Source of the DNA: Methanobacteriota archaeon | Lineage (GTDB): Archaea > Halobacteriota > Methanomicrobia > Methanomicrobiales > Methanomicrobiaceae | Reading direction: 5' to 3' | Length of the DNA: 26,527 bases | NCBI GenBank assembly: GCA_023396365.1 | Contig: JAEWWL010000084.1 | Span: 1 to 26,527, forward strand | In this document: piece after piece, positions 15,310-23,897 of the stretch | How positions within the stretch are numbered: the stretch's first letter is position 1 | Layout of the letters: the number at the start of each line of letters is the position of its first letter | Made by a program: the position numbers and the translations under genes | The notes under the pieces: generated by a model | Told to the model about the DNA's origin: nothing | The model's input: the letters and a program-made list of their open reading frames with translations, nothing else | Database searches by the model: none

Positions 15310-16131
15310 TTATTTATTTCCGCTGTTTAGAAAAACAAGCCTTGCTCGTGTTGGCCCGCGACCGAGATCAATTATATCCCCGGGGTTTAGTTTTACCTCT
15401 TTTCCATGCATTAAAGGACTGTGATTTACAAACGATCCGTTTGTACTGTTCAGATCAGACAAATACCAGCCGTCATTGCAAAACCTTACAAGAGCGTGTG
15501 AACTGCCAATTCGTGTTACTGACTGATAGCTCCCTGAAAGCACAATTATCCCGGAATTTTCATTTAGTTCACAGCCAGGGGAGGCTCTGCCAATAGCAAC
15601 TTTATCAGAAAGAAGATGAAAAGACCTTCCATCATCCTCACCTCCAAGAACACAAAGGCATGCAGGTTTGAAAGTCTCCTGAGAAGACTTCTCACCATAC
15701 ATCCCGAAAAATTCTTCTGACATTTCATTTACAATCTGAAGATTTAAATTTGAAAATGAATTCAGGCTTCTTATCACAGACTCCATTCCGCCCGGTATCA
15801 GTGAGTATTTCCAGACCGGAAGTGAACCTTTAGATGTCTCCTCACCAATTCCTGCCTCTTTTTTAATAATACCGGTTTTCATCAGTTTGTCGATGTGCTT
15901 TTTTGTATTGTCATAGTTTGAGCTGATGTATCTTGCAATCTCTTTTACTGAACGTGGATTTTTTTCTATATACAGGATTATTTCAAGACGAACAGGATTT
16001 GATATTGCCTGAAGGTACGCCAAAAGCTCTTCAAAAAGTCCCGGTTCTGCATCATCTTCAAGTGTTATATCGTCCAAAACAGACTTACTGGCAGGATTTA
16101 CGGGAAAATTCATTTGTATGAATATATTCAT
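15310..16131 (-). CDS. Winged-helix (ArsR-like) FHA-domain regulator
   Basis: A likely transcription factor that reads phosphothreonine signals. Seen: 273 residues; a winged-helix DNA-binding domain of ArsR type at about 32-112 (ISNPVRLEIILYIEKNPRSV, then D-N-T-K-K-H-I-D-K-L-M-K-T-G-I-I), a linker of about 45 residues, and a full FHA domain at about 158-268 with the conserved residues G181-R182, S211-H212, N228 and T230-N231-G232. Known: FHA domains bind pThr peptides, usually made by Hanks kinases, and the next gene is one. That implies the kinase phosphorylates this protein or its partner. The start ATG 16131 gives the longest protein; ATG 16113 (six residues shorter) would fit better with a TATA-like element at about 16138-16146 and leaves the 16118-16131 palindrome as an operator. 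No truncation is seen. Confidence 0.88.
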   Translation of the reverse strand: MNIFIQMNFPVNPASKSVLDDITLEDDAEPGLFEELLAYLQAISNPVRLEIILYIEKNPRSVKEIARYISSNYDNTKKHIDKLMKTGIIKKEAGIGEETSKGSLPVWKYSLIPGGMESVIRSLNSFSNLNLQIVNEMSEEFFGMYGEKSSQETFKPACLCVLGGEDDGRSFHLLSDKVAIGRASPGCELNENSGIIVLSGSYQSVTRIGSSHALVRFCNDGWYLSDLNSTNGSFVNHSPLMHGKEVKLNPGDIIDLGRGPTRARLVFLNSGNK

Positions 16132-16146
16132 TCTAAGAATATATCA
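16118..16146 (-). promoter_or_regulatory. Promoter with abutting palindromes of the FHA-regulator/kinase operon
   Basis: ATGAATATATTCAT (16118-16131) is a perfect 14-base palindrome, joined to the 11-base inverted repeat ATTCT-A-AGAAT (16130-16140). A TATA-like GATATATTC (minus strand, 16146-16138) lies alongside and would start transcription near 16116-16120. This suits autoregulation by the winged-helix protein; binding is inferred. Confidence 0.45.
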
Positions 16147-16288
16147 ATAATTGCGGAAAAATCAGGATTTAAAAAAAATCCGGATTGTAATCCAAAGCTG
16201 GAAATTTTAAAAGGAAAAATTTCATAAGATTCATTATTCTAAAAAATGCACAAAATATCCGGATTTTCAGGAACTCTTAAAACTTGTC

Positions 16289-16294
16289 AAAAAA
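16289..16294 (-). terminator. T6 terminator of tRNA-Ile
   Basis: A6 on the plus strand (T6 in the tRNA sense) begins 4 bases after the mature 3' end. Confidence 0.45.
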
Positions 16295-16297
16295 GTA

Positions 16298-16370
16298 TGG
16301 GCCCGGTGCGACTCGAACGCACGACCTCCCGGTTATCAGCCGGGTGCACCACCGACTATGCTACGGGCCC
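16298..16370 (-). tRNA. tRNA-Ile (anticodon GAU)
   Basis: Folds as a complete 73-base tRNA on the minus strand: acceptor GGGCCCG (16370-16364) pairing with CGGGCCC; D arm GCAT/GTGC; anticodon stem CCCGG/CCGGG with loop CTGATAA, anticodon GAT; a 5-base variable loop; T stem GTGCG/CGCAC with loop TTCGAGT; discriminator A at 16298. The CCA end is not encoded, as is common in archaea. There is no intron. It flanks no repeat or integrase, so there is no sign of use as an integration site. Confidence 0.97.
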
Positions 16371-16399
16371 CTTTGTGTTGCCTAAATAAGTTGACTTTG

Positions 16400-16413
16400 G
16401 GTGTTATTATAGG
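16400..16413 (-). promoter_or_regulatory. TATA-like promoter element of tRNA-Ile
   Basis: On the minus strand CCTATAATAACACC lies about 38 bases before the mature 5' end, giving a 5' leader of roughly 10 bases. A second AT-rich element (CTTATTTAGG, 16390-16381) is closer. The rest of 16414-16597 shows no gene; it holds AT-rich stretches only. Confidence 0.35.
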
Positions 16414-16597
16414 TTGTGGATTTGTTGCGGAATAAATCTTATGCAGGGCTGTACCCTTTTTTGCATCAGGACTTAAGACAATTTCACACCGCACGGATTT
16501 AATTATAATGCAATCAACAAATTAGAGATTATAGAAGAATAAAATTTTGCCTTCGAAATACTTTCCCGGCATCACGGCAGACAGCGGATTTAATTTC

Positions 16598-16605
16598 TTT
16601 TAAAC
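16598..16605 (+). promoter_or_regulatory. TATA-like element before sbcD
   Basis: TTTTAAAC is centred about 25 bases before ATG 16626, consistent with a leaderless or very short-leader sbcDC mRNA. Confidence 0.35.
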
Positions 16606-16625
16606 CCGAAGGGGCGCAGCAGCAA

Positions 16626-17855
16626 ATGAAAATCATACATACCTCAGACTGGCATCTTGGAAAAAAACTCTATGGAAAAAGCAGGTATGAGGAGACTGAA
16701 AAGTTTCTTGACTGGCTAATTGAGACAACAGAGAGCGAGTCTGCAGATGCACTGATCATTTCAGGAGATGTTTTTGATACTATATCCCCTTCAAACAGGG
16801 CGCTTGAGCAGTATTACGGCTTTTTATACAAAATTTCCACATCATGCTGCGAAAATGTCATCATAATTGCAGGAAATCATGATTCGCCATCACTTTTAAA
16901 CGCGCCAAGGGAGCTTTTAAAGGTGTTCAATGTCCACGTTATCGCAAGTGCATCTGAAAATTTAGCCGATGAGGTATTAATTATACAAAAAAAGGATAAA
17001 ACTCCGGGTGCAGTAGTATGTGCCGTCCCGTATCTTCGTGAAAAAGACTTAAGAATTGTTTTTGAAGATGAAAGTCCGGATGATAAATCAGCTCAGATGC
17101 TAAAAGGGATTAAGGAGCATTATTCAAAGGTTATTGCAGCAGCTTTGGAGATCTGCAAAAGCCATTCCGGCCGTCTTTCATTAATAGTCACAGGACATCT
17201 TTTCGCGGCAGGCGGCATGACACTGTCAGGCGACGGGGTCAGGGAGATTTATGTTGGCAGCCTTGAAAGAGTCGGATGCGACATATTCCCTGATGAAATC
17301 GACTACCTTGCACTCGGCCATCTTCACATCCCGCAGAAGGTCTTTGGATGTGATTGCAGACGTTATTCCGGATCTCCAATACCTGTTGGCTTTTCAGAAG
17401 CAAACCAGAAGAAAATGGTTTTGTCTGTTGATTTTTCAGGTGAAAAACCATCAGTAAAAGAGATTTATGTTCCGCAGTTTCAAAAGCTCATAACAATAAC
17501 CGGTGATATTGAAAAAATAAGGGATGAAATATTTTCGCTTAGAATATCAGGTGCAAAAACACTTGCCGAGGTAATATACACCGGAGATGCACTGCAGGGG
17601 GATTTGCGCGGGCTAATCCTTGAAATGACTAAAGATTCCTGTGTAGAGGTACTAAGAATTAAAAATGAAAGCCTTGCCGCCGGAATACTGGAAAGCAGAT
17701 TTGAAGGAGAGTCGCTTGAGAGCCTCTCTGAGTATGATGTGTTTAAAAGATGCCTTCAGTCAGCAGGAGTTACCAACGAACAAAAAGAAGAGCTTTTCCA
17801 GACCTTTAAAGAAACCCTGTCCCTTCTGCATGAAGAGGATTTGTACAGTGAATAA
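16626..17855 (+). CDS. sbcD: DNA repair exonuclease SbcD (Mre11-type metallophosphoesterase)
   Basis: Nuclease subunit of the SbcCD complex, which opens hairpins and trims blocked DNA double-strand ends with a Mn-dependent active site. Seen: 409 residues, close to bacterial SbcD (about 400). Phosphoesterase motifs: D8-x-H10 (SDWHLGKK), D48 (SGDVFD), N84-H85-D86 (AGNHD), H191 (VTGHLF), H232-x-H234 (LGHLHIP). The C-terminal part (about 275-409) is the capping/SbcC-binding region. All metal ligands are present. It is nearer to bacterial SbcD than to archaeal Mre11 of HerA-NurA clusters, as judged by the KLYGKSRYEE start and the absence of herA/nurA nearby. The stop TAA at 17853-17855 runs into the ribosome site of sbcC. 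Confidence 0.93.
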   Translation: MKIIHTSDWHLGKKLYGKSRYEETEKFLDWLIETTESESADALIISGDVFDTISPSNRALEQYYGFLYKISTSCCENVIIIAGNHDSPSLLNAPRELLKVFNVHVIASASENLADEVLIIQKKDKTPGAVVCAVPYLREKDLRIVFEDESPDDKSAQMLKGIKEHYSKVIAAALEICKSHSGRLSLIVTGHLFAAGGMTLSGDGVREIYVGSLERVGCDIFPDEIDYLALGHLHIPQKVFGCDCRRYSGSPIPVGFSEANQKKMVLSVDFSGEKPSVKEIYVPQFQKLITITGDIEKIRDEIFSLRISGAKTLAEVIYTGDALQGDLRGLILEMTKDSCVEVLRIKNESLAAGILESRFEGESLESLSEYDVFKRCLQSAGVTNEQKEELFQTFKETLSLLHEEDLYSE

Positions 17856-17860
17856 GGAGG
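17856..17860 (+). promoter_or_regulatory. Ribosome-binding site that fixes the TTG start of sbcC
   Basis: GGAGG directly overlaps the end of the sbcD stop region and is 7 bases from TTG 17868, with no ATG at the family-expected position. Confidence 0.7.
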
Positions 17861-17867
17861 ATTTCTT

Positions 17868-20800
17868 TTGAAAATATTAAAACTCCGGTTTTCAAATCTC
17901 AATTCGATATACGGGGAATGGACAATAGATTTTGAAAATCCATCATTTCAAAACGACGGAATCTTTGCAATAACAGGGCCGACAGGCTCTGGCAAAACCA
18001 CAATAATGGATGCTGTCTGTCTTGCGCTTTACGGGCAGACACCAAGACTTGGCAAAATTTCACAGGGATCTAATGAAATAATGTCAAGACAGACAGGAGA
18101 ATGCTTCTCAGAAGTGCTTTTTGAATCATCCAAAGGACGATATTTGTGCAACTGGAGCCAGAAGAGATCTCATAAGAAAACGGATGGAAACCTCCAGCTT
18201 CCAAGGCACGAAATTTCTGATGCGGTATCAGGAAAAGTCCTTGAGTCTTCGAAAAATATGGTTTTAAAGCGTGTCGAAGATGCCACAGGAATGGACTTTG
18301 AGCGGTTTACACGCTCTGTAATGCTTGCACAGGGAGGCTTTGCAGCTTTTCTGGATGCAGATCCTGCTGAGAGAGCCCCAATTCTTGAGCAGATTACAGG
18401 AACTGAGATCTACAGCAGAATTTCTGTTATGGTTCATGAAAAAACACGTGAAGAAAAAGAAAAGCTTGCTTTGTTAAATGCCGGAGCGGATGCTGTATCA
18501 CTTCTTTCACCTCAAAGAGTGGATGAGCTTTTGGCAGAAAGAGAAGAGAAAGAAAAAATATCTCAGGAGCTGCTAATTGTCATAAATGAATCAGACAGAT
18601 GTCTGCAGTGGCTTTTTGGAATAAAAGCACTGGAAGATGAAATTTCAGGGCTGATTGAAGAAAAATCCGAAATTTTAAAAGAGGCTGATAATTTTTCAGG
18701 TGAGGAGAAAAGGCTTGAAAAGGCAAAAAAAGCATCAGAGCTTGAAGGCGTCTATCAAAGCTATTTAAACATCCGGGAACTGGCAAATAAAACAAAAAAT
18801 GATTTTGAAGGATCTGAAAAAGAGATTGAAAAGTTAAATTCTGCAATTTCAGAACTCAGCCGGGATATGACTTCTGCAGAAGAAAAACTAAATTCCCTAA
18901 AAGACAGGCTTTTTGGTGATAAAGAAACAGCCACGAGAGTAAATGCTCTTGACTTAAACATAGAGGCTGAAAGAAAAAAATTCTCTGAGATTAAAGCAAG
19001 GCATGAAAATTATTCAGAAAAAATTTCAGAGGCTTCTGATAAGATAAAAAAACTTGAATTCTCACTTGAAAAAACAAAAGAAGATATTAAAATCCGTGAG
19101 GATTATTTAAAAATAAATGCGGGCGACTCATTTCTATTAGAAAATACAGGTGTCATCAAAGAGAAATTAACAGCCCTTTGTGAGTTAAGGAGAAAAACCA
19201 TAAGCAATGAAAAAAAGCTTTTGGAAACAGCCAAAAAAAAGAAGGAGTACCTCTCTCTTCTGAAAAACCATACCGATTCACTTGAGATGCAAAAATCTGA
19301 GTGCAGAAAAACAGAGGATGAAATAAAGGAAAAGTCTGAGGAGCTAAATTTACTCTTAGGCGGCAGAAGCATTGATGAAATAAGAGAAGAAAAAGAGCTG
19401 CTTGAAAAAAAGGCAGATGCACTCCGGCGGCTTTCAGAAATTGCAAAAAGAAAAAATGAGCTGCTGAGAAGAAGGGAGTTAATACAAAAAAGATGCATTG
19501 CAATAAAAGCAGACAGAAATGCTGCATTACAGACTCTTAAAGATCTTGATATAACAATAACTGCAGAGGAGAGAGTATTAAAAGAGCTCGAGGAGAAAAA
19601 AATTCTCGTTGCAAAAATAAAAAGCCTTGAGGAGGAGAGAAAAAAATTAAAAGTCAAAGAGCCCTGTCCCCTATGCGGCTCAACAATTCACCCATATCTG
19701 GACAATTATTCAGAAGCACCAAAAAATGCCGATTTTGAATCCGAAAATGAATCCGAAACCAGACAAAATGATTTAAAACTGCTCAGAGAGTCCCTTTTAA
19801 AATCAAGAGAAGAGCTTGCAGGCCTTGGTACAGAGCTGTTTGAGAATGAAAACCGGCTTTTTGAGATAGATGCTGATATTTCAGAGGCTGATTCGATGAT
19901 AAAAGCAGAGCCGGTTTTAGCAGACTCTGCTGATTTGGAAGATAAAGACTCTTCCTGCTACCAAAGAGCTGCAGAGAGTCTTTTAAATAATCCTGACTCC
20001 CCGGCAGAAATTATAAAAAAAGCCGGACTTCTTAAAAATTACATTGAAGAGGGGCAAAAGAAGTATAATTCATTAAAAGAAATCTGCCATCAGTTGCGCA
20101 TAGCCTTTAATGAGGCAAAAAACGGATTTGAAAATTATGAAAAAGAAGAGATGCAGGTATCCTCAGATAATGAAATCTCCATAAAAGCCTTTGAACTTGA
20201 ATATCAAAAATTATGCAGGCTCTTAACCGGCATCCCGGATTTATCCTCTTTTGATGCAGATGAAATTTTAAATGACACTTCTATAATTATAAACTCTCTT
20301 GAAGAGAGAAGAGATAATTACAGAGTTAATGCATCTGAAAAAGAAAACCTTTCAAAAGAAGCAGCAATATTAAACAATGATCTTAAGAACTCTCAAAAAT
20401 ACCTCAAAGATCTTCAATCCGAATTCCAGGAGGCAACAGATAAGCTTTCGGAATCAAAGCAGACAATTTTGAAATATGCAAATGAAAGATTCAGTCTTTA
20501 TGGAGATAAAAATCCAAAGGAGGAGGAGAAAAAGTTATCAGATCTCATTCTTCAGGCTCAGAAAAAATACGATGAGATAAAAGGAGAGAAACAGCGTCTT
20601 TCAGGCACATTAAATTCGGAGACCTACAAGAAAGATAAGCTTCTTACTGAAAAAACAAGGTACTCATCCACTTTAATGGCAAAGGAGAGTGTTTTTTTAG
20701 ATGAAATTGCTGATGCCGGATTTGCAGATGAGGATGAATTTTTAAATGCAAGAATTTTGCAGGAAGATCTAAAACACCTTGAACAAAAAAGAGAGGAGAT

Positions 20801-21566
20801 CACCGCCCGCCGCAAAAGCACAGAGGAAATGCTTCTTAGAGCACAGCAAAGCCTGAAAGAAGAGAGAGAAAAACGCCTTTCAGAAAAGAATGCAGAAGAG
20901 ATTTCGGAAGATAAAAAGAAGGCTGACCGGGATAACAGGAGCATCATCGCAGAAACCGGGGGTATCGACAGAATAATTCAGGATAATGAAAATAAAAAGA
21001 AGGAATTCTCCCAAAAAATGGAGCATATATCCTGCCAGACGGAAATTTACAAAAAATGGGAGAGGCTTCATGAGTTAATAGGCTCAGCTGACGGCAAAAA
21101 ATTCAGAAATTTTGCACAGGGGCTGACATTTGAGATAATGATAGCAAACGCCAACAAAAAACTTGAGAGCATGAATGACAGGTATCTTTTAATTCAGAAT
21201 CCGGAAAAAAATCTTGACCTGTGTGTAATAGACAATTATCAGGCAGGAGAAATCCGCTCCACCAAAAATCTCTCCGGCGGCGAGAGTTTTATTGTAAGCC
21301 TGGCACTTGCACTCGGACTTTCTGGAATGGCAGGAAGAAATGTCCGCGTCGACTCTTTATTTTTAGACGAAGGTTTTGGAACTCTTGATGATGATGCACT
21401 TGAAACAGCAATAGAAACACTCTCAGGTCTAAAACAGGATGGAAAGCTGATAGGAATTATCTCTCATGTTGCGGCAATCAAAGAGAGAATACCTGCAAAA
21501 ATTGAAGTTGTCAGAAGATCCGGTGGAAGAAGCGTACTAAAAGGCCCGGGATGCAGCAGGAAGTAA
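17868..21566 (+). CDS. sbcC: SMC-like ATPase SbcC (Rad50-type)
   Basis: ATPase/tether subunit of SbcCD; two heads bind DNA ends with SbcD and the long coiled coils join through a zinc hook. Seen: 1232 residues. Walker A GPTGSGKT (37-44), long antiparallel coiled coil (about 190-1040) very rich in Glu/Lys, zinc hook C600-P-L-C603 almost exactly mid-protein, signature LSGGES (1135-1140), Walker B LFLDEGFG with D1167-E1168, then D-loop T-L-D. It is longer than E. coli SbcC (about 1050). Start: TTG at 17868 with an excellent GGAGG (17856-17860) 7 bases upstream, and M-K-I-L-K-L-R-F-S-N-L-N is the family N-terminus. The end overlaps the first ATG of the acyl-CoA synthetase. It is cotranscribed with sbcD (12-base gap). 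Confidence 0.94.
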   Translation: MKILKLRFSNLNSIYGEWTIDFENPSFQNDGIFAITGPTGSGKTTIMDAVCLALYGQTPRLGKISQGSNEIMSRQTGECFSEVLFESSKGRYLCNWSQKRSHKKTDGNLQLPRHEISDAVSGKVLESSKNMVLKRVEDATGMDFERFTRSVMLAQGGFAAFLDADPAERAPILEQITGTEIYSRISVMVHEKTREEKEKLALLNAGADAVSLLSPQRVDELLAEREEKEKISQELLIVINESDRCLQWLFGIKALEDEISGLIEEKSEILKEADNFSGEEKRLEKAKKASELEGVYQSYLNIRELANKTKNDFEGSEKEIEKLNSAISELSRDMTSAEEKLNSLKDRLFGDKETATRVNALDLNIEAERKKFSEIKARHENYSEKISEASDKIKKLEFSLEKTKEDIKIREDYLKINAGDSFLLENTGVIKEKLTALCELRRKTISNEKKLLETAKKKKEYLSLLKNHTDSLEMQKSECRKTEDEIKEKSEELNLLLGGRSIDEIREEKELLEKKADALRRLSEIAKRKNELLRRRELIQKRCIAIKADRNAALQTLKDLDITITAEERVLKELEEKKILVAKIKSLEEERKKLKVKEPCPLCGSTIHPYLDNYSEAPKNADFESENESETRQNDLKLLRESLLKSREELAGLGTELFENENRLFEIDADISEADSMIKAEPVLADSADLEDKDSSCYQRAAESLLNNPDSPAEIIKKAGLLKNYIEEGQKKYNSLKEICHQLRIAFNEAKNGFENYEKEEMQVSSDNEISIKAFELEYQKLCRLLTGIPDLSSFDADEILNDTSIIINSLEERRDNYRVNASEKENLSKEAAILNNDLKNSQKYLKDLQSEFQEATDKLSESKQTILKYANERFSLYGDKNPKEEEKKLSDLILQAQKKYDEIKGEKQRLSGTLNSETYKKDKLLTEKTRYSSTLMAKESVFLDEIADAGFADEDEFLNARILQEDLKHLEQKREEITARRKSTEEMLLRAQQSLKEEREKRLSEKNAEEISEDKKKADRDNRSIIAETGGIDRIIQDNENKKKEFSQKMEHISCQTEIYKKWERLHELIGSADGKKFRNFAQGLTFEIMIANANKKLESMNDRYLLIQNPEKNLDLCVIDNYQAGEIRSTKNLSGGESFIVSLALALGLSGMAGRNVRVDSLFLDEGFGTLDDDALETAIETLSGLKQDGKLIGIISHVAAIKERIPAKIEVVRRSGGRSVLKGPGCSRK

Positions 21567-23668
21567 AAAAGCCAGACAGATTAAATAAGATGCAAATTCA
21601 TCATTCTCTTATGCCAACAGGACTTATGCAGGAGACTGATGCCTATTCTCTTTTGGAATCAGCAGGAATACCGGTTCCAGTACACAGGCTTGTTCACAGC
21701 CGGGATGAGGCCGTCAAAGCCTCACAGATAACCGGCTTTCCCCTCGTTCTTAAGATATCATCGCCTGACATCTCACATAAAACAGATGTGGGAGGAGTCG
21801 TAACCAAAATCTGTGATGAAGAACAGCTCTTATGCGAATATGATTCCCTTATTGCAAGGGTAAAGGAAAGGGCAAAAGGTGCGGCAATAAAAGGCGTAAT
21901 CGTTGCTGAGCAGATTCCTGCAGGAACAGAGGTCTTTATCGGCGGGACAACCGATCCTTCATTTGGAAAAGTCATGTCTTTTGGAACCGGCGGAACGCTT
22001 GTTGAGCTCTGGAGAGACATTGCATTCAGACTTATTCCGCTTGATCTAAAAAAAGCTGAGTCGATGATCGCCGATACAAGAATTTCTTCCGTGCTCAACG
22101 GATTCAGAGGATCAAAACCTCTTGACACCGATGCACTTTCAGATATTATACTAAAACTTTCAAAACTCTTTGAGGAAAATACTGATATAGTCTCTTTTGA
22201 CATAAATCCGGTAGTCCTGGGCCAAAGCGGCGCTGTATGTGTTGATGCACGCTTCATAACTGATGAAAATAAAGTTCATAAGAAAACTGCTTTAAAAACG
22301 CAAAAAACTCTTTTTAAGGATTTATTCCATCCGGATTCAATTGCTGTTGCAGGAGCTTCTGCAACAGAAGGAAAAGTAGGATACTTTGTGATGCAGAATC
22401 TGTTAAGATTCAAAGGAGAAGTATTTCCGGTAAATCCCGGAAGAGAAGAGATTTTTGGAATAAAGGCTTTTAAAAAAGTATCTGATATAAAACCCGCACC
22501 GGACTGGGTTATTGTATGTGTTCCGGCAGAAAAGGTAAAAGAGATTATCGAAGATTCAGGAGCTGCCGGAGTCAGACTCGCTGTAATCATCTCTGCCGGA
22601 TTTAAAGAGACCGGAGATGCGGGAGGAATACTTGAGGAGGAGATTGTTAAAACCGCTCAAAAATACGGACTCAGGATTGCGGGGCCAAACTGTCTTGGAA
22701 TCATAATCCCAAAGCTTTCATTAAATGCAACATTCAGCCCCGCCCTTCCAAAATCCGGCCCTGTCGGATTTATATCACAAAGCGGAGCTATTATTTCGGC
22801 GGCAACTGACAGGGACATCACAGCTAATGTCGGCCTTTCAGCAATTATTTCTGTTGGAAACCAGGCTGATCTTAAATTTTCAGATTATATACAGGCGATG
22901 GCCGAAGACGGAAGAACAAAAGCTCTGGTTTTATACATTGAAGAGCTTGTCAATGGAAGAGTTTTTTTAAGTGATGTCAAAAAATTCATCAGAAATCTTC
23001 CTGTTGTTGCGATAAAAGCAGGAAGATCTGCAAGAGGAAGTGCTGCTGCACGCTCACATACCGGTTCACTTGCCGGAAGCTGGGAAATTTACCGTGAGGC
23101 TTTTCGGGAAACAGGAATTGTTACAGCAGCATCTGTTACAAGAGCGTTTCAGACAGCAGGGCTTTTGGCATCCGAAGGCTGGCCCAAAGGAAACCGTGCA
23201 GTTGTTGTCACAAGTGCAGGCGGTTTTGCAGTTTTATCTGCCGATTATGCAGAAGACAACAATATAATTCTTATTGATCTTGACAATGCGACTAAAAATG
23301 AATTAAACAGTATCCTTCCTTTCGGCTGGAGCGGCAAAAATCCAATAGATATGGTTGGTGATGCCGGAGAGAAAAGATACGCACAGACGCTTGATGTTTT
23401 AATCCGCCACCAGGACAAATGGGACATAGCATTTGTTGCCGCAGCACCGGTAACCTCAATAGATCCTGTCAGACTTTCAAAGGAGATTGTAAGATTCTCT
23501 TTGCAGACAGACAAAATGGTTGTCGGCTGCCTGATAGGGGGCGAAAGGATGATGCCCGGAATAAAAATATTAAATGAGGCAGGTGTCCCTAACTTTTCCG
23601 AATTATCAGATGCCTTTTCTGCGACTGGCGAGTGCATAAAAGCGGCGAAAGATGCAGGGTTTTTTTAA
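21551..23668 (+). CDS. ADP-forming acyl-CoA (acetyl-CoA) synthetase, fused beta-alpha
   Basis: Catalyses acyl-CoA + ADP + Pi to acid + ATP + CoA (reversible); archaea use it for energy or acetate handling. Seen: 705 residues. ATP-grasp (beta) part first, about 25-240: I-S-H-K-T-D-V-G-G with His76, G-T-E-V-F-I-G-G, F-D-I-N-P-V; then the CoA-binding/ligase (alpha) part, about 250-700: V-A-G-A-S-A-T-E-G-K-V-G (265-277), I-S-Q-S-G-A, and the phosphohistidine segment SHTGSLAGS with His503. The catalytic residues are in place. Order is beta then alpha, the reverse of many fused archaeal enzymes. ATG 21551 overlaps sbcC by 16 bases; ATG 21590, 21611 or 21626 are also possible because the ATP-grasp domain begins near residue 27. 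Substrate (acetate or other acids) cannot be told. Confidence 0.88.
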   Translation: MQQEVKKPDRLNKMQIHHSLMPTGLMQETDAYSLLESAGIPVPVHRLVHSRDEAVKASQITGFPLVLKISSPDISHKTDVGGVVTKICDEEQLLCEYDSLIARVKERAKGAAIKGVIVAEQIPAGTEVFIGGTTDPSFGKVMSFGTGGTLVELWRDIAFRLIPLDLKKAESMIADTRISSVLNGFRGSKPLDTDALSDIILKLSKLFEENTDIVSFDINPVVLGQSGAVCVDARFITDENKVHKKTALKTQKTLFKDLFHPDSIAVAGASATEGKVGYFVMQNLLRFKGEVFPVNPGREEIFGIKAFKKVSDIKPAPDWVIVCVPAEKVKEIIEDSGAAGVRLAVIISAGFKETGDAGGILEEEIVKTAQKYGLRIAGPNCLGIIIPKLSLNATFSPALPKSGPVGFISQSGAIISAATDRDITANVGLSAIISVGNQADLKFSDYIQAMAEDGRTKALVLYIEELVNGRVFLSDVKKFIRNLPVVAIKAGRSARGSAAARSHTGSLAGSWEIYREAFRETGIVTAASVTRAFQTAGLLASEGWPKGNRAVVVTSAGGFAVLSADYAEDNNIILIDLDNATKNELNSILPFGWSGKNPIDMVGDAGEKRYAQTLDVLIRHQDKWDIAFVAAAPVTSIDPVRLSKEIVRFSLQTDKMVVGCLIGGERMMPGIKILNEAGVPNFSELSDAFSATGECIKAAKDAGFF

Positions 23669-23880
23669 ATGCCTCTCCTCTCCCTTCATATAATTTACAT
23701 GCCGGTGAGCAGACATTTAAGGACTTCTTTTATTATTAAGGCCTTACATACATGAAAATGATTAAAATATACTGCAGGATAAAATCCGTACACAGAGTCA
23801 GTCCTGAAAGCATCACCAGGCACCATTTCATAAAAATCACGAGAAAATAACAAAGAACAATAAAATTTCCTGCAAAAACC

Positions 23881-23889
23881 GGGGAGGGG
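23881..23889 (+). promoter_or_regulatory. Strong ribosome-binding site before a non-ATG response-regulator start
   Basis: GGGGAGGGG is 8 bases before ATA 23898, the first codon position fitting the receiver domain. The gap 23669-23880 contains no supported gene; a 32-codon frame at 23752-23850 is judged spurious. Confidence 0.5.
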
Positions 23890-23897
23890 TTAAAATA

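Noticed and set aside
16165..16193. Short inverted repeats GGATTT/AAATCC and GGATT/AATCC upstream of the FHA regulator
   Set aside because: Stems of 5-6 bases in an AT-rich stretch are expected by chance; no T-run or gene end fits a terminator.
19103..19657. Minus-strand frames within sbcC, up to 184 codons
   Set aside because: They are Phe/Ser-rich translations of the complement of Glu/Lys-rich coiled coil, with no promoter or ribosome site.
21694..22257. Minus-strand open frame of 187 codons inside the acyl-CoA synthetase gene
   Set aside because: It is antisense to a well-supported enzyme, has no recognisable domain, and its Ser/Ile/Pro-rich composition is what antisense reading of this gene produces.
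23752..23850. Short plus-strand frame of 32 codons before the response regulator
   Set aside because: It has no ribosome site, no similarity that I recognise, and ends before the regulator's own ribosome site; probably chance.
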